A DNA stretch of 64,000 nt, from positions 4,278,001 to 4,342,000 of the forward strand of contig NC_079138.1 of the NCBI RefSeq assembly GCF_945859705.1, in the 5' to 3' direction. Origin of the DNA: Episyrphus balteatus (taxonomy: Eukaryota > Arthropoda > Insecta > Diptera > Syrphidae). The notes under the pieces were generated by a model. The model searched no databases. It saw nothing but the letters and a program-made list of their open reading frames with translations, and was not told the origin of the DNA. This document shows positions 24,536 through 35,560 of the stretch, piece after piece. Each line of letters begins with the position of its first letter. The first letter of the stretch is position 1. The position numbers were made by a program, and so were the translations under genes.

Positions 24536-25454
24536 AATTTTACTTGCATAAGGTCCATATTCTTCGATTCGGCAAGCTATAGTTTGTATAAGTTTAGTTT
24601 AAGGCTTACTTACGCAAATCATCCATTTTGGAAAAAAAGGAGGTCTCCTTAAGGCTATCTGGAAGTGTTTAGAAGAAGCCTTGTAAATATAAGTTAAAGA
24701 AGATGTTTATAAGACCTGTTTGAACCGTTTTAAAGAAGCCTTCTATTTTCAAGTGACAGAAGGCTTTCATAAGACCTGTTCCAAGTATGCAAAGCTTTTA
24801 TCCTGCAGATATGCAATGTTTGTACCGCATTAGAAAAAAAACATTGCAATTTTATGTGAGGTTTCAATTAGTATGGTCTACTGGTAAGGTGCTGGCTTGG
24901 TATGCAGAGGTACGTGGGATCGATTCCTGGCAGGGCCATGTGATAAAAATAAAAAAAATGTGTTCTTTTTCAATTGAAATAATATTCTCATCATTTCAGA
25001 ACAACAGAAAAAGAAGTGATGGAATTTCCATAAAAGGAAAAGAAACAAAATAAGAAAAAACTTAAAATAAATAAAATAATATGTAGAAAATGCAAAACAG
25101 AAAAAATCAAAAGAAAATTTAAAAAAATGAAATAAAATTGAATTAATTCTTTTTTTTATGCATTTTCTACAACATTTTCTACAACACCTACAACAACTTC
25201 TATAAGGCCTTATTATAACATCCTACGCAAGTAATCCGGTTTGTTTATTAGATAAACCCTCTGCAGGAAGACCTCCGTAAGGCCATTTTAAGCTGTTTGT
25301 CACAAACTATTAGCTTGTGGATTACCTGTGAAGGAAAGTCCTATGCAATTTCGGTAAATGCACCAAAATGATTTGCATAAGACCTGTCCTTCTTGTTATG
25401 AAAGCCAAAAAATAGCTTGCATTGACCCTTATGAAAGCTAAATTGTTACTTGGG
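24536..25454. mobile_element. 919-bp inverted-repeat element inserted in the LINE, with internal repeats
   Basis: A perfect 15-bp inverted repeat, CCCAAGTAACAATTT at 24536 and its complement ending at 25454, extends inward with imperfect similarity (CATAAGG nearby, GCAAATCATC/TTTTGG further in). Removing it rejoins the LINE reading frame at Y-I-N-D-L-H-E, which shows directly that it inserted. The flanks share only AA. The interior has a diverged tandem pair of about 62 bp ('agaagcctt...ataagacctgttt' near 24671 and 24734) and a tRNA-like segment. Confidence 0.8.
24868..24938 (+). ncRNA. tRNA-like segment with Pol III A and B boxes
   Basis: TGGTCTACTGG at 24874-24884 fits the tRNA A box and GGATCGATTCC at 24917-24927 fits the B box. 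The spacing is that of an intronless tRNA. The T-arm and anticodon stems pair poorly, so it is probably a decayed tRNA gene or SINE-like module carried inside the surrounding element, not a working tRNA. Length and boxes are seen directly; origin is inferred. Confidence 0.45.
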
Positions 25455-25935
25455 AAATGATCTGCATGAATGTTTAGGAGGAGGTCTCCTTCTCGGATCT
25501 GAATACGGAATACATTGGGACGAACTTTTGGGGTCAGAGGAAGAATGGATCATGAAAAGTGTTGCACTGTTTGATTCTCTCAAGCTCAAAACATTTGAAG
25601 AAAATAAAAGAAAAGTATTGGCCAGCAGCTCACGCATCTACAAGGTCTTAGATCACTCCAAGGGTCTTAACTATATCACATCAGGGTTTAGTATTTCTAA
25701 AATAACCTGGATCTTCAAAACGAGATGTGATCTAATCTTTTTGAATGGAAGCAGATATAGCGGCAATGTAATCATCTTTTTGCAGCCTTTGCAACATGAG
25801 AGAGGACGAAAATATTCAACAGTTTTTGGGCCGATGCCCTGCCCAGTACTGCGAGAATTCAGAGTCAGATACTTCAAAAAACCAATATTGGAAGAAAGCG
25901 ATATTATATACGTGTGCTTAATGGCGAAGATTTAA

Positions 25936-26857
25936 CTAGGACATTGTGATGGCCATAGCCTACATAAAATTTCTAGTTGAAGAGTTTAATTAAACAAATG
26001 AAATAAAAATCGAAATAAATTTTAATAATGTTGCAAATAATTGAATGCCATAAATTAAAAATTTGTAAGTTTAAAATTTTTGCTAATAAATAAAATGTTT
26101 TTGTTCTTGTTTTTCATATTTAATGTAGATATAATGTATAAATTCTATTTACAAACAATATTTTTAATGATAATTATATAATAAATTACAAGGCAAATGA
26201 AAATCTTTGTAGGTAGGTATATATTTCAGATTTTAGTTAAAATTAAAACAATTTACATATACATATACGAAACTTAAGCAACTTCAAGCCATTATTTGAA
26301 CTTTGACTCTAACCACCTCAAAAAGTACACTCGTTAAAATTTTGTGATTTTTTTTTTGCAAAAAAAAAAAAAAGTATGAAAAACATTGTATTTTGGAAAA
26401 AGAAGTTAATGTACTAACATAAGCATGAAGTATTTCTTATTAATTTACTGAAATAAGTTGGCTCAGAACGATTTTAGATTTTTCGGTATAAAACTTAAAT
26501 TCAAAAAACCCAAAATGCATACTTACTTATACATACATGCCATTTTATATTTACTTTCACATTTTCATTTTTTTATAGTGAAAATGGTTGCTAAATATAA
26601 ACGATTTACAGAGAGAAAGTTGTGGACATCTACAAAAACTACATTTAGGAGACGAACAACCAACATGAACAGGGTTTTGAATGACTCGTAGAAAGATCTG
26701 GGGGAATTAATTACCACTTGTTCCAAGACAATGAAAAAAGAGCCCTTTGACTCGATTTTTCTATTAAAATTACGTAGGTATGTTTGGACAGTGTGCCATT
26801 TTACCCGGGTAAATTTGATCAGTGAAATTTGTAGACGTGTTGAAAATTAAAAAAAAA
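25936..26857. other. A+T-rich DNA, nothing recognised
   Basis: Between the LINE fragment and the right 0.8-kb arm. Short frames only, with no motif. Confidence 0.4.
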
Positions 26858-27655
26858 ATCATGTGTGCAATTCACACGTGGTTGAAGTGAAACCTTAAAA
26901 ATCATTTAAAAAAAAATCGAAAAAATATAACTTTTTTTTATTCCATCACTTTTTTTATATGACAACCTACAATAAATTTTATACCATCTGAAAGCTTATT
27001 GTTTCAGCTCAAAATATTTACATCGACCATGTCTATACAACAACTACAAAAAGAGCTAGAATTTTGTTTAACCCAATTAGTTTTCATAAAACAAGCAAAA
27101 CAATCAATCTCTTTTCTCTTCTAACGCCATTAAATCCATTTTTTAAATGACAACCTATAATAAATATATCATTATTATTTCACCTTTTATATGAAGCTTC
27201 AATCATATTTCTACCATGCCTACAAAAAAAGTAAGAATTTTTTAAAGCCAACCATATCGAAATTTCAAACTAACACCTTCACAGGTGTTTTGAGGTATTT
27301 TTCAAGTTTTTCAATTACAGATTATATAACTTGTAGAGCACGTACCGTTATGTGTGATATATTAAATGAAAGGTAATATTATCAGCATGCGTATTAAAGT
27401 TAAATAAATTTGTTATCTGCTCTAGATCAAAAGATATAACGTGTTTAGAGAAAGAACATCTTTTCACAGTTATCTCAGAATTTTTAATATGAAATTTTGC
27501 ACAATCATAATTTATTTACTTACCTATCTACTGTATAAATTTTATTCATCTATCTATTAAAACAAAAAAGTTATGATCAATTGATTTTTCGTGTCGCTTT
27601 TTCGTTTCATCTTGTTTCAAATCACTACGATACTAAAGAAGTTTTCACTTCAAAA
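26858..27655 (-). repeat. Dispersed 0.8-kb repeat, copy D (right arm of an inverted pair)
   Basis: This is the complement of 22455-23275, beginning 'atcatgtgtgcaattcacac' at the inner edge and ending 'cactacgatactaaagaag' at the outer edge. Conservation is even along the arm, with scattered substitutions. Whether the two arms are one long foldback or two separate insertions cannot be decided from sequence alone; no target duplication was found. Confidence 0.88.
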
Positions 27656-28393
27656 ATTTAAAAACTTTTTGGAATTTTTTTAACTTGCAAAGCAAAAAAA
27701 TGTGAGAGTAATTTATTAAACTTTGAAAAGTTTGAATGTTACTTTTTTTCAAGATATGGAAAATTTTCCTTTCCGACTTTCATGGATCAAAACTGGGTTT
27801 TACGCTTTGTCTTATAGTTCCTGTAGCCAAAATTGAACGAAATTGAAATAGGACCACAGGCACCAGCTTTCCAATACAAAAAGAATTATCAAAATTGGTT
27901 CACTCAGTCCAAAGTTATGGGGTAACAAACACAAAAAAAAAAAATACAGAAAAATTCCTCTTTGGAAGTCAGTAAAAAGCGAAATAAACATTAACAAAAT
28001 AACTCATTGGACTTTTAATGAAAATGCGAAACAAATAAAAAACAAGGCGAAGTTATATAGTTGGTCGAACGTCGAAGTGATCGAAATTCGAAGTAAAGGA
28101 AAAACCAAATAAGGGATAGCGAACTAATCAATTATTATTATTCTGTGAAAAACGAAATAACAGCTACGTGAAATGTTTTTTTTTTTCACTATAAAAACAA
28201 AGTATGATAAGTCCAAAAGCGTTTAAAATCATGGACTTATCATGTTTTGAAAATAAATGATTCAATGAGATACAGCGATTTTAATTTCTTTTCCTCAGTT
28301 AGTTTTGGTTTTATTGGCGTTTTTCAACTCAATTTTAAAGCTTATTTAATATGCTGTAATACTAATAACTAACTTTTCTGATGTGCATTGGAT
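27656..28393. other. A+T-rich DNA with one short hairpin
   Basis: The only structure seen is a perfect 12-bp stem, ATGATAAGTCCA at 28204-28215 and its complement at 28232-28243, with a 16-nt loop. Confidence 0.4.
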
Positions 28394-28560
28394 GTGGTTT
28401 GGATATTTGGTTAAACTCAGTTTACTCAACTTATTTGTTTAATTCGTTTTAAACTGTTATAAACAATGCAAAGTAAAAGTGGTTTGGATATTTGGTAAAG
28501 TTCAATTTGCTTCATTCGATTTAAGTTGTTATAATTGATGCGAGCAAAGTAAAAGTCTGT
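28394..28560 (+). repeat. Two-copy tandem repeat, about 85-bp period
   Basis: 'gtggtttggatatttgg' starts at 28394 and again at 28479. Each is followed by a diverged 'aagttgttataa...atgc...aaagtaaaag'. Immediately downstream comes a fragment resembling the MITE end CTGTTTGGGTACT found at 43207. Confidence 0.65.
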
Positions 28561-29524
28561 TTGGTTACTGTCTAAACAGAAATATTTCTACCCTGTTTGG
28601 GTACTCTGAAATTGTGTATGGCCGCAAGAGAGAAAACATTTTCTTCCCTTTCTTGCGAAATTCTACCCAAAAAAATTTCTTCGGACAAAAATTGGAAACA
28701 TGTCAAAAGGTAGTGCTTTGTCTTTTTTTTTTTTTCTTTATTTGGTCTTGTCGCAGTATATAAACAAAACAATATACAAACATGGCGGTGCGACTTCGTT
28801 TTGTCTTTTTATTTTTATTTATTATGTTTAAGTGGTGTTTTAGTGCTTTAAATATATTTGGAAATATTAAAAAAAAGAAAAAATAATAAAAAAAAAAATG
28901 TTTGAAAAAAATGAATACAAAATGTTTTGATATTTTTTGTTTGTTTAATTTTTTCTTTATTTACTTTTTTTGACTTTGAAAAAATGGCAGAAAATTTTTT
29001 ACCAAAAAGCGTTTAGGTAGTTTTGAACAATTTTTGATTCTCTTAGAGGATTTTATCCCCACTCATTAAAATTTAACAGGTTCCATATTTTTGTCCAAAA
29101 AGAACTCAAACAGACCTAAAAGCTTAAGCTCAGTGGTTGAGATCTTTGTTTTGTTCACCATATTGTTATACACGAAATCAACTGGTATACTATGTTCTCG
29201 AATATTCAGTAACATGAACAATTTATATTTTGGGACAAAAGCAACAAGACAAGAAAACTTTTTATTAAGGGAGGAAATGCCTCTAGACGACAGCTTTTGC
29301 GATAATTCTTTTTGGAAACCCGAAAGCATTTATTGAAATATGGAAAAGTATATGATATTATTATTGACATTATGAAGTATTGATAAAATTTTTGTTGAGT
29401 AAAAAAAATAAAATGCACGACTGGGGCCGCTCGTACTTGCTCTTGCAGTTCAAAGCACTTTTATGTTAGCTTACTTGTAGGTTATTAAAGCTGCCTCTAT
29501 ATACATTTTCAAGAAATTTGGTTG
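28561..29524. other. A+T-rich DNA with an unrecognised short frame
   Basis: An 87-codon frame on the minus strand (29329 to 29066) has a less repetitive composition than most frames here. It shows no motif I recognise, and a plus-strand frame overlaps it. It is not called as a gene. Confidence 0.3.
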
Positions 29525-29914
29525 ATGTAGGGTAGGGTTGCCATGCGTCCGGGTTTTCCCGGACATGTACTCTTTTTTGGCTGTGTGGGGGACGTCCGGG
29601 ATAGTTTCTATCAATTGTCCGGGATTGTACTCTTTTGAAGCCTTTAAAAATCTCACTTTTTGTATGCTACTCTTAATTCATTCCTTATTCAAAAAACGAA
29701 TTAAAAGCGAGGCGTTTTTATTTTGGTCTATTATCTGCTCAATTCTTTTTTGTGTTCTGTTCCAATATAATCAAAACTCAAAAATGTGCGTATGAGGTAC
29801 TGGTTAGTGAATTCTCTGACCAACAAAAATTTATTTTAATAATTTATTTAAATTTTATTATTTATTACAGTAGGTACCTTATTGTAAGACTCAAGGTGCA
29901 AAATTTTAAACGAT

Positions 29915-32360
29915 TAAGGGCCAATTTTTCAATAGTCAGTTAAACAGTCATTTAGTACTTATTCCTAAGGATAGAGAAAAAATCAATTCTTCAACAAGCA
30001 GTTATAGCTTATTCCTAAGAATAAAACTATCTGCTTCTTTCAGAGACGAATAAAAATTATTCTAAGGAATAATCTCAACAAAAATATTGTGTCAGTTGTC
30101 AAAGCTGTTTTGAAAGAATTTTGAAAAAAATACAGTGGAATATAAGAAAACAAAAACAATCATGAATAAAAAGACGTTTAATTTTAAATATTTTTTAATT
30201 TGACAATTTTTTTTGTTATTCTGTAGAATAAATTACACGGTGTAACACTCAAAAAATACGCGGGCGGAGACCTATCAGGTTTTGTAGAGCTAGTCGCACT
30301 GAATACGAAACGGTATTTGAAAATCCCCTAACACCCCCAAAATCTGAAGTTACGGGCAAAAAACGGTTTTTTAGACCTTCATCCATTGAAAAAATTCTAG
30401 CTTCGACAATTTTTTACCCATTTTCGATTTTTTTACAGTTTCTGATAGAAGATAAATGTACCTTTTTAACAATATATAAAACATTTAACTCGGTTGAACC
30501 ACTTAGAATTTATAAGCTGTCAAAGTTCAAAAATTCAATTTTTTTTGTCATTTGCCCAACTTCGGCATCAAGTTATAGTACATGTTTTCAAAACAACATG
30601 CTATTTAAAAAATATATTCTAAGACTATATCTATTTCCCAATTAATCGAGGTATTTTTTATGAAAATCACTTCAAAAATGGCTTAGAAAAAAATTTTTTT
30701 CGATTTCAACCCAGATACAGAAATTCGAACTTTTAGGTATAGAACAAAAATGTTGTTTCGGCACGTAGTAGGATAACTTGGGCGCCAGGATTTGATAACG
30801 GGTTTTTGTAGAGGAGCTCAATACAAACATTTTTTTCTTTGGGAGGGGGGTCTATCTCCCCCCGTTTAGGTGGGAGGGGCATTTTTCTAAAAAAAAATTA
30901 TCCAAATAAAAAAAATTATTAAAAAACAACGGCAACACTTACAGTAATAAATGATACCATTTCCGAAAGGAAAAATTGTACATTTGGTTCTAATTTTTAA
31001 ATCAATATAATATAACCAATATTTTTTGAAATAATCGATTTCAGAGTTAAAAATAGGCGAAAAAAAAATTTTTTAAACTCATTTTATACTATTTTTGTCC
31101 AGACTGTGAATTTTAGTAAAAAACTTACTCACACAGAAAACTGCCTCAAATGATTCCTTATCGAACCGTGAAAACTATATGTTTCTATGTCTTCTAGTTT
31201 TTGAGAAAATTGAAAAATAAAAACAAAAAATATTTTGAAAAAAGAAAAATCTGATAAAATAATTTTTCAATTTTCTCAAAAACTAGAAGACATAGAAACA
31301 TATTGTTTTCACGGTTCGATAAGGAATCAATTGAGGCAGTTTTCTGTGTGAGTGAGTTTTTTACTAAAATTCACAGTCTGGACAAAAATAGTATAAAATG
31401 AGTTTAAAAATTTTTTTTTTCGCCTATTTTTAACTTTGAAATCGATTAACTATTGGTTATATTATATTGATTTAAAAATTAGAATCAAATGTACAATTTT
31501 GCCTTTCGGAAATGGTATCATTTATTACTGCAAGTGTTGCCGTTGTTTTTTAATAATTTTTTTTATTTTGATAATTTTTTTTTTAGAAAAATGCCCCTCC
31601 CACCTAAACGGGGAGAGATAGACCCCCCTCCCAAAGAAAAAAATGTTTGTATTGAGCTCCTCTACAAAAACCCGTTATCAAATCCTGGCGCCCAAGTTAT
31701 CCTACTACGTGCCGAAACAACATTTTTGTTCTATACCTAAAAGTTCGAATTTCTGTATCTGGGTTGAAATCGAAAAAAATTTTTTTCTAAGCCATTTTTG
31801 AAGTGATTTTCATAAAACATACCTCGATTAATTGGGAAATAGATATAGTCTTAGAATATATTTTTTAAATAGCATGTTGTTTTGAAAACATATACTTTTA
31901 ATTGATGCCGAAGTTGGGCAAATGACAAAAAAAATTGAATTTTTGAACTTTGACAGCTTATAAATTCTAAGTGGTTCAACCGAGTTAAATGTTTTATACA
32001 TTGTTAAAAAGGTATATTTATCTTCTATCAGAAACTGTAAAAAAATCGAAAATGGGTAAAAAATTGTCGAAGCTAGAATTTTTTCAATGGGTGAAGGTCC
32101 AAAAAACCGTTTTTTGCCCGTAACTCCAGATTTTGGGGGTGTTAGGGGATTTTCAAATACCGTTTCGTATTCAGTGCGACTAGCTCTACAAAACCTGATA
32201 GGTCTCCGCCTGCGTATATTTTAAAACCTCATTTTTGTAACACCGTGTTATTCTTGATTGAAAAATTCAATGTTTTTATCTGATTGTTTATGAGATTAAT
32301 AACTTTATTCGTCGAACAGTTAACTGACTGTTTATTAGAAGATTGAAAAATTGGCTCTAA
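29915..32360. mobile_element. Inverted-repeat element (29918-32357) with TAA at both edges
   Basis: The ends GGGCCAATTTTTCAAT (left) and GAGCCAATTTTTCAAT (complement of right) are each flanked by TAA, a TWA target as used by PIF/Harbinger elements. The inverted similarity also extends about 16 bp outside these points ('aaaattttaaacgat'), so the true boundary may be further out. Its interior is split by the 2-kb foldback. Confidence 0.55.
30233..32250. mobile_element. 2.0-kb foldback element (30236-32247) with nearly 1-kb arms
   Basis: The whole segment is one palindrome. The left arm 30236 to about 31220 is nearly identical to the complement of about 31260-32247, with a centre of about 40 nt. 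The ends read CACGGTGTAACA and, in complement at the right, CACGGTGTTACA, with TTA on each side (30233-30235 and 32248-32250). A 3-bp duplication and CAC start fit a CACTA-like element, but TTA also fits the TWA target of PIF/Harbinger. There is no transposase frame. Confidence 0.88.
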
Positions 32361-32544
32361 ATCGTTTAAAATTTTGAGCAATTGGATTTTAATGGAATTT
32401 AAATATTTTTTTTTACTAAACTATGCATTCCTTTTGTCCTAGTTTTGTACTCTTTTTTGTGTCCTTATTTGTCCGGGAAAGTCCGGGATTTTACATCTCG
32501 ATTACTAGTTTCGTCAAAATATATCTGGCAACCCTAATGTAGGG

Positions 32545-34180
32545 GAAGAGCCTGCATGGAGGCCAAATGTTAGTTAAATAAATTTTTTTTTTTATTTGAC
32601 TTTTTTGAGAAAAACTTAAAACGCAGTTTTACTGCAATGACTTTGAATATTATGTATGCAAAATTTTATCAAAATGAGCCATTTTTGAGAAAATTGCAAT
32701 AACTCCATAATGATGTACGGGAAGAGCCGACATCCGCGATTTAAAAAATTGTAAAGACCATATTTCCCCTATCCGTATTTTTTGAGAAAAACTAAAAACG
32801 CAGTTATGTTAGAACTATACAGGGTGTCCCAAAAGTAATGGATCAAACGAAATATGCTGATAGGCCAACTTAAGGGCTCTCAGAATTTGGTAACTTGTTC
32901 ATCCCAAATCCTTACGGTTTTCGATTTAATGCAGTTTTTGTGAAATTTCGAAAAATGCCGACTTTGCATCAGTATTTTGCTTCTTCCGCTCATAATTGAT
33001 TTTTGTTTTTTACAATTCTTCCACTAAAACGTTGCCTAATAATAGGAAATAATTAATTAATCAAAATATTTTTTATTTCATTCGCTATTTTGCTGCAAAT
33101 TAATTAACAGTTTCATGTTTAATAAAAACTCAATTTCTTACTTTTATTTCAGAGCAGCATCCCGAAAAAAAATTGTATGGTGTGATACTGGTTTATTATT
33201 TTAAAAACTTGCCGTGTTATTGCAGTTTTCAAAAATGTATAAAAATTTCCAAAGTTGAAATTAGAACGAAAGATATTACAATTTAAATGCAACAAAACAG
33301 GGCTTTTCAGAGAAAAATAACAAAGAAAAATAAACACATTTTCTCGACTGTTGTTTGTTTATTTCTTTTTCAATAAAAGTCTCGACTTTTGCTTGTTATT
33401 TTTCCCTGAAAACCCCTGTTTTGTTGCATTTAAATTGTAATATCTTTCGTTCTAATTTCAACTTTGGAAATTTTTATACATTTTTGAAAACTGCAATAAC
33501 ACGGCAAGTTTTTAAAATAATAAACCAGTATCACACGATACAATTTTTTTTCACTATGCTGTTCTGAAATAAAAGTAAGAAATTGAGTTTTTATAAAACA
33601 TGAAACTGTTAATTAATTTGCAGCAAAATGGCGTATGAAATAAAAAATATTTTGATTAATTAATTATTTCCTATTATTAGCTAACGTTTAAGTGGAAGAA
33701 TTGTAAAAAACAAAAATCAATTATGAGCGGAGGAAGCAAAATACTGATGCAAAGTCGGCATTTTTCGAAATTTCACAAAAACTGCATTAAATCGAAAACC
33801 GTAAGAATTTGGGATGAACAAGTTACCAAATTCTGAGAGCCCTTAAGTTGGCCTATCAGCATATTTCGTTTGATCCATTACTTCTGGGACACCCTGTATA
33901 CAGCATTTCGTGTGTTAAATTTAATCAAAATCGTTAGAGCCGTTTTCGAGAAAATTGCAATAACTCGAAAATTATGTATGGGAGGTATACGTTTTAAGCG
34001 AGTTATTAAAAAACAAAAAAAAACCAACCTTGGAAATTACGAAAAAAACATCCATACCAAATTTCAAGAAAATCCGTCCACCCGTTTAGGCTGTAGCTAC
34101 TTGTACAGATGGACGCACGGACGCACGGACGCACAGACCGACGGACGTCATGACGAAACCCAAAATTATTTATAATCAAA
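32545..34180. repeat. Dispersed non-coding repeat split by a foldback element
   Basis: The flanks of the 32820-33896 foldback read as one repeat. 'gagaaaaactaaaaacgcagtt' precedes it, and 'tgagaaaattgcaataactc' occurs on both sides (near 32688 and 33947). The tail contains a short array of GGACGCAC-type units near 34107-34145. It is non-coding, and the family is unidentified. Confidence 0.45.
32816..33900. mobile_element. 1.1-kb foldback (32820-33896) with TA-type target, mariner/Tc1-like ends
   Basis: Arms of about 500 bp (32820 to about 33325 and about 33395 to 33896) are nearly identical inverted copies. The ends read CAGGGTGTCCCAAAAGTA, with the complement at the right (CAGGGTGTCCCAGAAGTA), and TATA flanks both sides (32816-32819 and 33897-33900). 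A TA target and CAGGGTGTCCCA ends are common among mariner-like elements. The loop is about 70 nt, and no transposase is encoded. Confidence 0.87.
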
Positions 34181-34712
34181 GAAGAAATTTTTTTCTAATT
34201 TAATATATTTATACGCATTACATGAACCTAAATTTAGTAATTTTTGAGTTACGTTGCACGGCGCAGAAAAAACCGTTTTCGAGAGGGTCTTTTGAGGCAT
34301 AATTTAAGGCTAAGACCATTGAAAATAGTTTCTCCGGTTGATAAATTAATTTTCTAGGTAAAAAAAAAAATAATGCAAAAAAACAAAAAATTCCAGAGGT
34401 ATTTCCCCCCTTAAATACAATTTTTTAATTAAAAAGCGTCGTCCTTAACCTTAGCATTAGGTTAGCATAATAATAAATATATTCAATTGATTTTAATGAT
34501 ATATAATAATTGATAAATAAGGATTAATAATTATTTTATTTTTTTTTTCTGACATGTCTTTGAGCAAATTTGACCAGTTGCGATTCATTTCCCATTAATC
34601 TACTCGAATCGCAATCCGCGGGTTTGGTTATAGGAAATCTGAAGAAAATGACTCTCACTCCTGCCGCAGTGCATCTGCGTCTTCAGTAAAAGGGATTCAA
34701 CCGAATCTGTCA
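34181..34712. other. Nothing recognised
   Basis: A+T-rich with a modest G+C-richer patch at 34600-34700. No coding or repeat evidence. Confidence 0.4.
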
Positions 34713-34937
34713 GAGCCAAATCTGACAACGTCCACTTTGATCAACATGACAGATACAAATTTTAAATTTAATAAAACATGGGTTTTAAATTAATTTTCGC
34801 ATGAATTTATTAGATAAGTTGTTGCTGACTGTTTAAAGACTCCTGTTAAATTGATTTTTTAATTAAAAAAAATAACTTGCTTTCTAATAGAAAAACTAAT
34901 GTCAGTTTTATCAAAGTGGACAGTTTGACGTTTGAGC
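34713..34937. mobile_element. MITE-like inverted repeat around GTCCACTTTGAT
   Basis: The left arm reads GAGCCAAATCTGACAACGTC then CACTTTGAT. The complement of the right arm reads GCTCAAACGTCAAACTGTC then CACTTTGAT, so about 30 bp pair with a few mismatches. The interior is about 170 bp and non-coding. No convincing target duplication was seen. Confidence 0.55.
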
Positions 34938-35086
34938 ACTTCTTGCTTAAAAGCCCTATAGGCTTGATTACTTTCTATTGGAATGGGAGGAAATGCGAAT
35001 GGTACAGCTAGGCACAAGCTCGCATGGGCTTATTTTAAAGTAGCCTGAGTGAGTCTGAGTCATGGTATAAGGAGATAAGGTAATAT

Positions 35087-35278
35087 CAGCCTGTTCCATT
35101 GGAGGTGTTAGGTAGTCTCCTAAAAGTAGATGTTTTGGTAAATCTAGTACTATCATCTACTCATGCTCTTCTTCCCGAGTAGATACGATTTGTATTGAAT
35201 TCGTTGAAAGAGAGTTCCATTGAAAATCGCTAGTAAGCTACTAGTAGTACTTTGCCACCACCCAAAGGAACAGGGCTA
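35087..35278. mobile_element. GCCCTGTTCC MITE, copy 1 (35089-35276)
   Basis: It starts GCCTGTTCCATTGGAGGTG and ends with the complement of GCCCTGTTCCTTTGGGTGG, with TA after the right end. Internal blocks 'gtagatgttttgg', 'tctagtactatcatcta', 'cttcccgagtagatacgatt', 'gaattcgttgaaag' and 'ccattgaaaatcgctagtaa' recur at 43889-44230. Confidence 0.75.
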
Positions 35279-35504
35279 TTATAGATTTATATATTTGTGT
35301 TGAGTTGTTCTGCGCATCTGTCAAAAATTAAAGGAAATGGCGGATGCATTTATTTGCTTTATGGTGTTTTCGTTTGGTAAAAAAATCAATCTATTTTTGG
35401 ATCTAAATCTGTCAAATGTGCCTATAGGGCACTCTGGGTCGCTCCGAATTCGTTGTCAAGCGTTTTTGTATTTGTAGCTCCTTTTTCAACTAGAGTTATT
35501 TCCG

Positions 35505-35560
35505 GGAGCGGGTCATAATTCTGCTTGTCAAAATTCTGTACGACAAAATTCTGTGGGGTT
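35505..35560 (+). mobile_element. Solo end of the Foldback-like CAAAATTCTGC element
   Basis: GGGAGCGGGTCATAATTCTG is followed by three CAAAATTCTG-type units. This matches the termini of 47411-48229 but has no body or partner end nearby. Confidence 0.7.

Larger units (their letters stand above)
24405..25935 (+). pseudogene. LINE reverse-transcriptase pseudogene, split by an insertion
   Basis: Bases 24440-24530 encode FNGVKQGCLLSPLLFALYI, the conserved reverse-transcriptase block that is followed by a YINDLHE-type motif in many non-LTR elements. The sequence resumes at 25455 with NDLHECLGGG. The catalytic YADD block is absent, so an internal deletion has joined RT to C-terminal sequence. Near 25783-25860, with frameshifts, it reads CSLCNMREDEN, FLGRCP and VLREFRVRYF, the CxxC...FLxxCP zinc-knuckle-like tail seen in some insect LINEs. 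An element of 919 bp sits between the two parts. The clade is not determined, and the copy is dead. Confidence 0.8.
29525..32544. mobile_element. hAT-type element (29533-32536) with exact 8-bp TSD, carrying nested insertions
   Basis: The ends TAGGGTTGCCA and TGGCAACCCTA are flanked by an exact 8-bp duplication ATGTAGGG at 29525-29532 and 32537-32544. Subterminal GTCCGGG/CCCGGAC words and 'gtactctttttt' occur at both ends. No transposase frame remains. Most of the 3-kb length is contributed by inverted-repeat elements inserted inside it. Confidence 0.9.

Noticed and set aside
24868..24938. Functional tRNA gene
   Set aside because: A and B boxes are good but the T-arm and anticodon stems do not pair properly, and the segment lies inside a transposable element. 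It was kept only as tRNA-like.
25450..25635. Frames on the minus strand opposite the LINE fragment
   Set aside because: They are shadows of the plus-strand reverse-transcriptase remnant and have no motif of their own.
22455..27655. One intact 5.2-kb foldback transposon
   Set aside because: The arms are clear, but no target duplication or shared terminus was found, and single copies of the arm occur elsewhere. Independent insertions are equally likely.
29066..29329. 87-codon minus-strand frame with non-repetitive composition
   Set aside because: No domain is recognised, an 81-codon frame overlaps on the other strand, and there are no signals around it.
33870..34175. 101-codon frame ending in RTDAQTDGRHDE-like repeats
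   Set aside because: It spans the end of the 32820-33896 foldback and a GGACGCAC tandem tail, so it is translation of repeat DNA.
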